A stretch of DNA of 64,000 bases from CAZRWD01 sp964603785 (GTDB taxonomy: Bacteria; Fermentibacterota; Fermentibacteria; Fermentibacterales; Fermentibacteraceae), in NCBI GenBank assembly GCA_964603785.1, contig CAZRWD010000012.1, positions 1 to 64,000 of the forward strand. The letters are read 5' to 3'. Below are positions 25,762 to 33,542 of the stretch, piece by piece. The first letter of the stretch is position 1. Each line of letters opens with the position of its first letter. Below the pieces are notes generated by a model. The model made no database searches. It was not told where the DNA came from and saw only the letters and a program-made list of their open reading frames with translations. Made by a program: the position numbers and the translations under genes.

Positions 25762-28410
25762 ATGAGAGCGGGCAGGACTGCCATCTGGACGGCGAGCGCG
25801 GTGATGGCCCTCTATGGCGCCGTATTCCTCGCGCAGGACTTCAGCAGGGTCGACACCATCTGCCGCATAGGCGACATATGGAGCCTCCTGAGGCTCGAGG
25901 AGGACAGGCCCGGCGTCTTCACCGAGATCGACCTCGAGGACTTCGTCGAGGGTCCCGTGCCCGAGGTGGGGGACACGCTCCTGACCGTGGACGGTCTCCC
26001 CGCCACCGTCGACAATTATTTCACCGTCTTCAGCACCGGGACCCCGGCCGGCTTCGAGACCCAGATCTCCTTCAGGAAGCCTTCCCTCAAGGCGATCGAC
26101 AGCCTCCTGTCGGACTCCTTCGGCTCCCTGGTCTCCCTTCCGCTGGAGACGGCTCTCGGCAGGGAGATCTCCGTCGGCGACGACCAGGCCGGGACCTTCT
26201 CGAACCCCGTCACGGACAGCGTCTATGTGACCACGGTGCGCACCCGCTCCATCCCCCTGCTGTACCGGGTGGAGATCATCGCGATGTTCGCCCTGCGGGT
26301 GCTGATCGCGGTCGGTCTGGTGCTCGTCGGCCTCTGGGCGTTCGCCAGGAAGCCCGACGACCCCGCCGTGAGGGTCCTCAGCCTGTTCTGCTATGCGCTG
26401 GCCAGCCTCATGGTCTTCTCGAGGCTCGTCCTGGCGCAGGCGTACGCGTCTTTCCACATCCCCTTCGAGGACACGATTATATACCTGTTCGCGGCGCTGG
26501 GCACGTTCGCCCCGCCCCTCTGGCTGCACCTGCAGCTGCTCTTCCCCCGGCGGCGGAGGCTCTACGACAGGCACAGGCTGCCGATACTGGCGGCGGTGTA
26601 CATACCCGCGACGGCGACCGCGGTCCTGTCCTTCCTCGTCCGATATGACGCGTCCCCGGCGCTGTTCATCGCGCAGGTCGTCCTCACCACGCTGTACTTC
26701 GCGGGTGGGATAGGACTGCTGCTGCGCACTCTCTGGAACTCGCAGAACATGATCGAGATGCGCCAGGCCAGGCTCGTGCTGTGGGGATCGATGCCCGGGT
26801 TCGTGCTGTTCGGCATCATTGCCTGGACGCAGATTCTCTTCGAAGGCTTCATCCAGTCCCTCGGCTTCGCCTACGCCCTTGCCATCAACAATCTGCAGTT
26901 CCTCTTCACACTTGCGGCCCCCGTGAGCATCGCATACGCCCTGGGCCGGTACCGGCTCCTCGAGGTGGAGAGCAGGTACAGGAGGGGCACGCTGTTCATC
27001 TTCGTGAACGTATTCGTGCTCGCGTTCTTCGTACTCGTCGTCTACGGCGCCGGCCAGCTGCTCTCCAGCGTCGCGGGAGTCGACGGGACCACGCCCGTGC
27101 TGATCATCTCCCTCAGCCTGGCCGTGGGTTTCGCCCCGGCCCAGAAGAAGGTCAGGCATGTCATCGAGGACAGGTTCTACCCGGAGCGGAAGCGCCTGCG
27201 GGCACTGCTGAGGGGCTTCCTCGACGACGTGCGCGGGCTCGGCGAGAGGGGCGACTTCTGGGTCATGCTGGACAACAGGCTGGCCGACGGCCTGGAGGCC
27301 TCCCCCGTGATCCCGGTCGTGAGGTCTGCCGCCGACAGGACCCTCCTTCTGGCGGGACGCGAGGCCAGCCCGTTCAGGACGACAGACGACTTCGTGACGA
27401 GGCTCTGTTCCCAGGGCAGGCCCCTCCTCCTCGACGAGCTCCTGGCCAGCGGACGGATCCCCCTCACCGACGCGCAGAGGGACTGGTTCCTGGACAGGGG
27501 GATAGCACTGCTGGTGCCCCTTGCCCTGCAGAGCGGGGTGCTCGGTTTCATCGCCGTGGGCAGGAAGAACTCCGGAGAGGACTTCAGGTCGTTCGAGCTC
27601 GAGATTCTCACGTCCCTCTCGGCGCAGTTCGCGATGGCCGCCGAGAACACCGAGCTGCTCGAGGACAGGGTCGAGAAGGAGAAGCTGCAGGAGCAGCTCT
27701 CGATAGCGAGGAGGATCCAGGAGGGGCTGCTCCCCGAGCGGATACCCGGCACGCCGGGCCTGGACGTCGATGCGTCGATCATCTTCTGCCTGGACGTCGC
27801 GGGCGACTACTACGACGTGATACCCCTCGGGAACGGGAGGACGCTGCTCGCGGTCGGTGACGCGTCCGGCAAGGGCGTGGGCCCCGCACTCCTGATGGCC
27901 AGCCTCCAGGCCTCCCTGCGCTCGATAACCGACGTGGGCCTGACCCTGCCCGACCTCATCGGCAGGGTGAACAGGCTAGTATGCGAGAACACGGCGCCCG
28001 ACTACTTCATCACCCTGTTCACGGCGATCTTCGATCCCGCCACCGGCGAGCTGGAATGGGTCAACGCCGGGCACAACCCGCCCCTGCTCGCCCTGCCGGG
28101 CGGGGGGATCCGCAGGCTCGACACGGGCGGCCTCCTGCTCGGGGTCGAACCTGCCGAGGTCTATGAATCCGGCAGGACAGTCTTCGCGAAGGGGGGCATC
28201 CTGCTCATGTACTCCGACGGCGTGACCGAGGCCATGGCCCCGGACGGCGTCGAGGAGTACGGGGAGGAGCGCCTCCTCCGCTTGCTGGAGAATTGCGGCG
28301 GCTCCCCCGCGGGGGAGATCGTCCGGTCCGTCGAGGCGGGCGTGGAGAGCTTCCACGGCTCCACGCACCTTGCCGACGACTTCACGGTGATGGTCGCCAG
28401 GCGTATCTGA
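25762..28410 (+). CDS. Membrane PDZ/GAF/SpoIIE-type (PP2C) phosphatase
   Basis: About 882 residues. An N-terminal membrane helix (about 7-25) precedes a PDZ-like periplasmic domain containing VGDTLLTVDGLPATVD (about 68-83). Seven or more membrane segments span about 165-440, a GAF-like domain about 470-625, a coiled-coil linker (EKEKLQEQLSIARRIQEGLLPE), and a PP2C/SpoIIE catalytic domain about 665-880 with DVAGDYYDV and VGDASGKGVGPAL, whose Asp residues bind the metals. Such RsbU/SpoIIE-like enzymes dephosphorylate STAS anti-anti-sigma factors; no STAS or anti-sigma gene is in the window. ATG 25762 has GGAGGG at proper spacing. Confidence 0.85.
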   Translation: MRAGRTAIWTASAVMALYGAVFLAQDFSRVDTICRIGDIWSLLRLEEDRPGVFTEIDLEDFVEGPVPEVGDTLLTVDGLPATVDNYFTVFSTGTPAGFETQISFRKPSLKAIDSLLSDSFGSLVSLPLETALGREISVGDDQAGTFSNPVTDSVYVTTVRTRSIPLLYRVEIIAMFALRVLIAVGLVLVGLWAFARKPDDPAVRVLSLFCYALASLMVFSRLVLAQAYASFHIPFEDTIIYLFAALGTFAPPLWLHLQLLFPRRRRLYDRHRLPILAAVYIPATATAVLSFLVRYDASPALFIAQVVLTTLYFAGGIGLLLRTLWNSQNMIEMRQARLVLWGSMPGFVLFGIIAWTQILFEGFIQSLGFAYALAINNLQFLFTLAAPVSIAYALGRYRLLEVESRYRRGTLFIFVNVFVLAFFVLVVYGAGQLLSSVAGVDGTTPVLIISLSLAVGFAPAQKKVRHVIEDRFYPERKRLRALLRGFLDDVRGLGERGDFWVMLDNRLADGLEASPVIPVVRSAADRTLLLAGREASPFRTTDDFVTRLCSQGRPLLLDELLASGRIPLTDAQRDWFLDRGIALLVPLALQSGVLGFIAVGRKNSGEDFRSFELEILTSLSAQFAMAAENTELLEDRVEKEKLQEQLSIARRIQEGLLPERIPGTPGLDVDASIIFCLDVAGDYYDVIPLGNGRTLLAVGDASGKGVGPALLMASLQASLRSITDVGLTLPDLIGRVNRLVCENTAPDYFITLFTAIFDPATGELEWVNAGHNPPLLALPGGGIRRLDTGGLLLGVEPAEVYESGRTVFAKGGILLMYSDGVTEAMAPDGVEEYGEERLLRLLENCGGSPAGEIVRSVEAGVESFHGSTHLADDFTVMVARRI

Positions 28411-28441
28411 CGGCGGACCCGCCGAAATCCCGGAGGATGCA

Positions 28442-29440
28442 ATGAAGAAGGCCCTCATCACGGGGATCACTGGACAGGACGGCTCCTACCTGGCGGACCT
28501 GCTCCTGTCGCGCGGATACGAGGTCCACGGAATCGTCAGGCGATCGTCCAGCTTCAACAGGGAGCGCCTCGAGCACATCATCCAGAACGACGACACCTAC
28601 GGCAGCAGGCTCTTCCTCCACTACGGGGACATGACCGACTCGAGCGCCCTGAACCGCATACTGGCGAGGACAGCCCCCGACGAGATCTACAACCTCGCCG
28701 CCCAGAGCCATGTCCGCATCTCGTTCGACATGCCGGAGTACACCGGGGATGTCGACGGGCTCGGCGTCGCCAGGCTGCTCGACGCCATCCGCGAGGTCGG
28801 CCTGACGCGGGACTGCCGGTTCTACCAGGCCTCGACGAGCGAGTTGTTCGGAGCCTCGCCCCCCCCGCAGAGCGAGCACACGCCCTTCCAGCCCCGGAGC
28901 CCGTACGCCGCCGCGAAGCTGTACGCGCACTGGATGGTGGTCAACTACAGGGAGGGCTACGGGATGCATGCCTCCAGCGGCATCCTCTTCAACCACGAGT
29001 CCCCCCGCAGGGGCGAGAACTTCGTCACCAGGAAGATCGCGACCGCGGCGGCCAGGATAGCCAGGGGCCTCCAGAAGGAGGTCGTCCTGGGCAACCTGGA
29101 TGCCGGGAGGGACTGGGGCCATGCGAAGGACTTCGTCGAGGCCATGCACATGATGCTCCAGCAGCCCTCCGGGGACGACTTCGTCATCGCCACCGGCAGG
29201 ATGCACACCGTCCGCGAGTTCGCATCCACCGCCTTCGGCCATCTCGGCCTGAGGTACGAGGATCATGTCCGGATCGACAGGTCCTACTTCCGGCCGACCG
29301 AGGTCGACGCGCTCTGCGGCGACTCCACGAAGGCACGGAGGGTGCTGGGCTGGGAGCCCCGGGTGGCTTTCGAGGACCTCGTCGTGGAGATGGTGGATGC
29401 CGAGATCGAGCGCCTCGAGCGGCCCGGGGGCTGCTCTTGA
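28442..29440 (+). CDS. gmd: GDP-mannose 4,6-dehydratase
   Basis: 332 residues, the expected size. The NADP-binding loop ALITGITGQDGSYLADLL opens the protein. STSELFG near 137 and YAAAKLYAHW near 160 give the catalytic Thr/Glu and Tyr-x3-Lys, and NHESPRRGENFVTRKI, GNLDAGRDWGHAKDFV are Gmd signatures. It converts GDP-mannose to GDP-4-keto-6-deoxymannose, the first step to GDP-fucose, GDP-rhamnose or perosamine. The ATG follows GGAGG by 5 bases. The partner reductase is probably the Rmd-like gene at 58784, 30 kb away. The next gene (larC) overlaps its stop by 4 bases (TTGA). Confidence 0.93.
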   Translation: MKKALITGITGQDGSYLADLLLSRGYEVHGIVRRSSSFNRERLEHIIQNDDTYGSRLFLHYGDMTDSSALNRILARTAPDEIYNLAAQSHVRISFDMPEYTGDVDGLGVARLLDAIREVGLTRDCRFYQASTSELFGASPPPQSEHTPFQPRSPYAAAKLYAHWMVVNYREGYGMHASSGILFNHESPRRGENFVTRKIATAAARIARGLQKEVVLGNLDAGRDWGHAKDFVEAMHMMLQQPSGDDFVIATGRMHTVREFASTAFGHLGLRYEDHVRIDRSYFRPTEVDALCGDSTKARRVLGWEPRVAFEDLVVEMVDAEIERLERPGGCS

Positions 29441-30618
29441 GGATCGCCTCCGTAGACGCATGGAGCGGGGTCTCCGGTGACATGATGCTCGGCGCCCTCC
29501 TCGGAGCGGGGGTGGACCGCCGGGAGCTGGAGGCGGCCCTCCGGACCCTTCCGCTGGGTGACTGGGACCTGACCGTGGAGACGGTCTCCAGGGCGGGCCT
29601 CTCCGGGATCCGGGTGGAGGTGGGTTTCCACGCAGACCAGCCTCACCGCAATCTGGGAGACATCCTCGGCATCGTCGGGCGCTCCGGCCTCCCCCCGCGC
29701 GCGGCTGCGCGGACCGCACGGGCCTTCGAGTCGCTTGCGGAGGCGGAGGCGGAGGCCCACGGATGCAGGGTCGGGGATGTCCACTTCCACGAGGTCGGGG
29801 CCGTCGATTCGATCGTGGACATGGCCGGCTCCTTCACCGGCTTCGATCTCCTCCAGGTCGAGAGGGTCTTCTGCACAGGCGTCGCCACGGGCTTCGGCAC
29901 GGTCGAGTGCGCGCACGGAATCCTCCCCGTCCCTGCACCGGCCACGGCCTTCCTCCTCCGCGGGATCCCCACCCACTCCGGCAGCGAGGCCGCGGAGCTC
30001 ACCACGCCGACAGGAGCGGCCATACTCGCGACGCTGGTCGACTCCTGGACCCCGCCGCCCGGAGCCCGGTGGCTGTCGTGCGGGATGGGCGCGGGCGGCA
30101 GGGATGCCCGCACCCCCAACCTCCTCAGGCTGTCCGTCGGGGAGAGCCTCGGAGACGCCCCGCACGGGGAGGAGATCTTCGAACTCGTGACCCTCGTCGA
30201 CGACATGGACCCGAGGATACTCCCGAGGCTCCAGGAGGCGGTGCTGGAGGCGGGAGCGGTGGACTGCTACGCCCATCAGTGCATCGGCCGCAAGGGCAGG
30301 CCTGCGATCGAGGTGACCGCCCTCTGCCGCGCCGGCGCCGTCGAGGCCGTCAGGACGACCGTCTTCAGGGAGTCGCCCACTCTGGGCATAAGGGTGCGCG
30401 TGACCGGGCGGACCGTCCTGGAGAGGGCCTTCGTGGATGTCTCGACCCCCTGGGGGAGTGCCGTGGTGAAGACCGGCATGCTCCGCGGCGCGACGGTCAA
30501 TGCCGCGCCGGAGTACGAGAGCTGTGCGGAACTGGCGAGGTCTGCCGGCATTCCGGTGAGGGTGGTCCTCGATTTCGTGAAGGGGGTCGCGGCCGGGATG
30601 ATCGAGAGAAGGGAATAG
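29437..30618 (+). CDS. larC: Nickel-pincer cofactor biosynthesis protein LarC
   Basis: 393 residues. The opening RIASVDAWSGVSGDMMLGALL is the LarC signature, and HFHEVGAVDSIVDMAGS near 110-127, GFGTVECAHGILPVPAPAT near 150, and ELTTPTGAAIL near 188 match the family. LarC is the CTP-dependent enzyme that inserts nickel into the pyridinium-3,5-bisthiocarboxylate mononucleotide cofactor of lactate racemase and related epimerases. Here it is one uninterrupted frame, whereas in Lactobacillus plantarum it is made through a ribosomal frameshift. TTG 29437 overlaps gmd's TGA. larB lies nearby at 31687; larE and larA are not in the window. Confidence 0.9.
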   Translation: MRIASVDAWSGVSGDMMLGALLGAGVDRRELEAALRTLPLGDWDLTVETVSRAGLSGIRVEVGFHADQPHRNLGDILGIVGRSGLPPRAAARTARAFESLAEAEAEAHGCRVGDVHFHEVGAVDSIVDMAGSFTGFDLLQVERVFCTGVATGFGTVECAHGILPVPAPATAFLLRGIPTHSGSEAAELTTPTGAAILATLVDSWTPPPGARWLSCGMGAGGRDARTPNLLRLSVGESLGDAPHGEEIFELVTLVDDMDPRILPRLQEAVLEAGAVDCYAHQCIGRKGRPAIEVTALCRAGAVEAVRTTVFRESPTLGIRVRVTGRTVLERAFVDVSTPWGSAVVKTGMLRGATVNAAPEYESCAELARSAGIPVRVVLDFVKGVAAGMIERRE

Positions 30619-30627
30619 GGCGGGGAG

Positions 30628-31299
30628 ATGTACCCGGAGCAGGGTCCAGGGGACCTGCCGCCCACAGAGCTGCAGCGCAGGAAGATCAGATCGGCGCTGC
30701 TGTTCGCCCTGGCGATCGTGGTGTCCGCTGCGGGCATTTCGCTGCTGTTCAACCTGCAGCCCCCGCCCCGGAGCACCGAGCGCTATGCCGCCGTGGGCGA
30801 CTTCCCGTCGGGCCATGCCTGGTTCAACACGGACAGCCCCATCAGCCTCTACCGCGAGCTCGAGGGTCATGTGGTCGTCCTTCTCTTCTGCGAGTTCACC
30901 AGGCTCTCGGACGTGTCGGAGCTCATCCGGCTGGAGGAGATCCGCGGGCAGTACGAGGGGCAGCCGCTCCAGTTCGTGATCGTCTACGTTCCGGAAGGCG
31001 TGTCCGTCGATTCGTGGCGCGGCACCGTCGCGAACTGGGGGATTGAGATCCCCGTGATCGTGGACCACGACGGGATGGTTTCCCAGAGCATGTTCGCCTA
31101 CAGGTACCCGATGCTCGAGGTGATCGACACCCATGGCCGCGTCGCCGCCTGCTACGGCGAGACCTGGCAATCGACCGACCTGTCCGGGATAATCAGCGAC
31201 GTCCTGGTCCAGGGCCAGGCGGGCCGGTCGCTGGCCACCGATCCCTTCCTCCCGGAGCCGGGCGAGTACATCCCGCCGGAGCTCGCGGAAGGGCAGTGA
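30628..31299 (+). CDS. Membrane-anchored thioredoxin-fold protein without CxxC
   Basis: 223 residues. A short cytoplasmic tail is followed by one hydrophobic helix (about 24-42) and a thioredoxin-like domain with VVVLLFCEFTRLSD near 87-100. The position that would carry the CxxC has CEFT, so only one cysteine remains. Downstream, EIPVIVDHDGMVSQSMFAY resembles the cis-proline region of AhpC/TlpA-like domains and NHL-repeat-associated thioredoxins. Redox activity as a disulfide reductase is unlikely; a chaperone or peroxidatic single-Cys role is possible. It sits 9 bases after larC and 43 before the cupin gene in the same direction, with no hint of dedicated regulation. Confidence 0.65.
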   Translation: MYPEQGPGDLPPTELQRRKIRSALLFALAIVVSAAGISLLFNLQPPPRSTERYAAVGDFPSGHAWFNTDSPISLYRELEGHVVVLLFCEFTRLSDVSELIRLEEIRGQYEGQPLQFVIVYVPEGVSVDSWRGTVANWGIEIPVIVDHDGMVSQSMFAYRYPMLEVIDTHGRVAACYGETWQSTDLSGIISDVLVQGQAGRSLATDPFLPEPGEYIPPELAEGQ

Positions 31300-31342
31300 G
31301 CCTCCGCTCCGCGACCGGGACGGAGCCGCCCGCGGGAGGGGC

Positions 31343-31690
31343 ATGATGCAGATCAGGTCGCTTTCCCAGATCCGACCCCAGCAGATGACCGGGACGGGAT
31401 ACTCGAAGGTCACCGGCAGGCTCGCGGCAGGACCCCGCGAGGGCTGCCGCAGGATCTCGCTGAGACAGCTCGTCATCCAGCCGGGCGGCCATACGCCGCG
31501 CGAGTCTTGCCGTGGCGAGAGGGTGTTCCTCGTGCTCGCCGGGGCGGCCGAGGTCGTCGATGCGGACGGGTTCGCCCACGAAATCTCCGGAGGGGATGTC
31601 ATCATCGTGCCCGCCTGGGAGATGTTCCACTTCCAGAACAGGGGCGGGAGCGATCTCTCGCTCGTGCTGCTGTCGGGGCCGGACCAGTGA
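31343..31690 (+). CDS. Small single-domain cupin
   Basis: 115 residues forming one cupin barrel: a first motif in which the metal histidines should fall (GGHTPRESCRGERVFLVLAG, about 50-69) and a second (ISGGDVIIVPAWEMFHFQN, about 82-100). The first motif has one His and one Glu in place of the usual HxH, the second has one His, so metal binding may be altered. Cupins of this kind are sugar-phosphate isomerases, dioxygenases or ligand sensors; none can be chosen. The ATG at 31343 (or 31346) follows GGAGGGG. larB overlaps its stop by 4 bases (GTGA), so a link to nickel-cofactor handling is possible. Confidence 0.75.
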   Translation: MMQIRSLSQIRPQQMTGTGYSKVTGRLAAGPREGCRRISLRQLVIQPGGHTPRESCRGERVFLVLAGAAEVVDADGFAHEISGGDVIIVPAWEMFHFQNRGGSDLSLVLLSGPDQ

Positions 31691-32484
31691 CGGGGCGCGG
31701 CGGTGAGGACCGCTTCGACAGGCTGGCAAGGGAGGCGCTCGACCGCGGGCTGGATGCCGGGGCGCTCGCCGACCTCCTGAGGACTGCGGATACGGACCAC
31801 CTGGGCTTCGCCCGCGTCGACCTCGGGCGCGGGGCCAGACAGAGCCTGCCTGAGGTGATCCTCGGCAGGGGAAAGGCCAGTGGAGACATCGTGGCCATCT
31901 TCGGGAGCCTCCTGGAGAGAACCGGGCACGCGATGGCGACGCGGCTCGGGGAGGAGGCGGCCCGGGAGCTGACGGACTCGTTCCCGGGCTCGCGGATCTG
32001 CGAGAGATGCCTCGCGGTGGCGGCCGGGGCCCCGGCCGACCCCGTGGGCCACCACGGTCCCGTCTCCGTCGTCACCGCCGGCACCTCCGACCTCGGCCCC
32101 GCCTCGGAGGCCGACTTCATCCTCAGGGAGATGGGAGCCAGGAGCATCCTGCTCGCGGATGTAGGCGTGGCCGGGATCCACAGGCTATCGACCGTCATGG
32201 GGGACATCTCCGGCTCGGCGGTGTGCATCGTCTTCGCAGGGATGGACGGGGCTCTCCCATCGGTGATCGGAGGGCTGTTCCCGGGTCCGGTCATAGCCGT
32301 GCCGACCTCCCAGGGATATGGTACGTCCTTCGGGGGCGTCTCGGCCATGCTCGCCATGCTCAACTCCTGCTCGCCGGGCGTGGCCGTCATGAACGTCGAC
32401 AACGGTCTGGGGGCGGCCGCGGCAGCCCTGAGGATCCTCGGGATGCTCGCAGCCCGGGCGGACGGAAGAGGGGTGGGCGGTTGA
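31687..32484 (+). CDS. larB: Nickel-pincer cofactor biosynthesis protein LarB
   Basis: 265 residues, normal for LarB. The N-terminal region has ADTDHLGFARVDLGRGARQSLPEVILG, then GRGK. The C-terminal half is PurE-like with VVTAGTSDLGPASEADFILREMG, ADVGVAGIHRL, CIVFAGMDGALPSVIGGL and SYGTSFGGVSAMLAMLNSCSPGV; the Cys in LNSC is the residue conserved in LarB. LarB carboxylates and hydrolyses nicotinic acid adenine dinucleotide in the first step of nickel-pincer cofactor synthesis. GTG 31687 forms a GTGA overlap with the cupin gene. The downstream epimerase gene overlaps its stop by 4 bases (TTGA). Confidence 0.9.
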   Translation: MTGRGGEDRFDRLAREALDRGLDAGALADLLRTADTDHLGFARVDLGRGARQSLPEVILGRGKASGDIVAIFGSLLERTGHAMATRLGEEAARELTDSFPGSRICERCLAVAAGAPADPVGHHGPVSVVTAGTSDLGPASEADFILREMGARSILLADVGVAGIHRLSTVMGDISGSAVCIVFAGMDGALPSVIGGLFPGPVIAVPTSQGYGTSFGGVSAMLAMLNSCSPGVAVMNVDNGLGAAAAALRILGMLAARADGRGVGG

Positions 32485-33413
32485 ACAGGTGCCTCGTCAC
32501 CGGCGGCGCGGGCTTCATCGGGTCCAACCTCACGAGGGAGCTGGTCTCCAGGGGCCTGATCGTGAGGGTGCTGGACGACTTCTCGACCGGACGGGAGTCG
32601 AATCTCGCAGGCCTCGACTGCGAGGTCGTCAGAGGCGACCTCAGGAACCTCCGAGACGTCGAGGAGGCCGTTGCCGGCTGCGAGACCGTCTTCCACCTCG
32701 GAGCCCTCCCCAGCGTTCCCCGCTCGATAGCCGATCCGGTGAGCACCAACGAGGTCAACGTGCTAGGGACCCTCAACGTTCTGCAGGCATCCCGCAAGAG
32801 GGGCGTGGAGAAGGTCGTCTCGGCGTCGTCCTCGTCCGTGTACGGCAACGCCCCCGAGGCCGTGAAGACCGAGAACCTCCCCCCCAGACCCCTCTCTCCA
32901 TACGCCGTGAGCAAGCTGGCCGCCGAGAAGTACTGCCAGGTGTACCACGGAGTCTACGGGCTCGAGACCGTTTCGCTCAGGTTCTTCAACGTGTTCGGGC
33001 CGTCGCAGGACCCGGACAGCCCCTATGCCGCCGTGATCCCGCTGTTCGTGAGACGGGTGGAGGCCGGGCTGCCGCCCGTCGTGAACGGCGACGGCGAGCA
33101 GTCGAGGGACTTCACCTACGTCTCCAACGTGGTCGACGGGATGATCCTCGCCGCGGGCGCCCCCGGCGTGGGGGGCCGCGTGTTCAACATCGCCTGCGGC
33201 GGATCCGTGACGGTGAACGCGCTCGCCCGTGAGATAGTCCGGCTGATGGGCAGGGAGGACCTCGAGCCGGTGTACGGCCCGGAGCGCGCTGGCGACGTCA
33301 GGAACAGCCGGGCGAACATCTCCCTGGCCAGGATGGTGATGGGCTTCGAGCCGAAGGTGGGCTTCGAGGAGGGTCTGGAGCTGACCGTGAACTCGCTCGT
33401 CACCGGGGGCTGA
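32481..33413 (+). CDS. NAD-dependent sugar-nucleotide epimerase (UDP-glucose 4-epimerase-like)
   Basis: About 310 residues of the extended SDR family. CLVTGGAGFIGSNLTREL at the N-terminus is the NAD loop. HLGALPSVPRS near 76, SASSSSVYGN near 116, and YAVSKLAAEKY (catalytic Tyr-x3-Lys) near 141 follow, with RFFNVFGPSQDP and GDGEQSRDFTYVSNVVDG later. It is closest to UDP-GlcNAc/UDP-galactose 4-epimerases of the WbpP/GalE type, but the exact sugar is uncertain. TTG 32481 overlaps larB's TGA. It ends the gmd/larC/larB operon, before the promoter region of the C25 protease. Confidence 0.85.
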   Translation: MNRCLVTGGAGFIGSNLTRELVSRGLIVRVLDDFSTGRESNLAGLDCEVVRGDLRNLRDVEEAVAGCETVFHLGALPSVPRSIADPVSTNEVNVLGTLNVLQASRKRGVEKVVSASSSSVYGNAPEAVKTENLPPRPLSPYAVSKLAAEKYCQVYHGVYGLETVSLRFFNVFGPSQDPDSPYAAVIPLFVRRVEAGLPPVVNGDGEQSRDFTYVSNVVDGMILAAGAPGVGGRVFNIACGGSVTVNALAREIVRLMGREDLEPVYGPERAGDVRNSRANISLARMVMGFEPKVGFEEGLELTVNSLVTGG

Positions 33414-33462
33414 GCGCGCCGGCGGGTTCGCCCCCGTCAGGGAACCTTTCCGCGGCAGCGGC

Positions 33463-33491
33463 TTTACCGCATCTGTAGGAGGTCTTATCAT
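33463..33491 (+). promoter_or_regulatory. Candidate promoter of the C25 protease gene
   Basis: TTTACC (33463-33468) and TATCAT (33486-33491) are spaced by exactly 17 bases, 4 and 5 of 6 matches to the -35 and -10 consensus. Transcription would begin near 33498, overlapping the small palindrome AATGCGTTTGCATT (33502-33515), a possible operator or leader hairpin. GGAAGGAG precedes the ATG at 33543. Confidence 0.5.
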
Positions 33492-33542
33492 TACCTGCGG
33501 CAATGCGTTTGCATTCATGTCCCAGTCTTTTGGAAGGAGAAG

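Noticed and set aside
29437..30618. Programmed frameshift in larC
   Set aside because: The frame is continuous over the full length, so no frameshift is needed here.
29284..32181. A 965-codon open frame on the minus strand opposite larC and larB
   Set aside because: It is antisense to several recognised genes, has low-complexity Arg/Gly/Pro-rich composition and no domain. High G+C creates such long open shadows.
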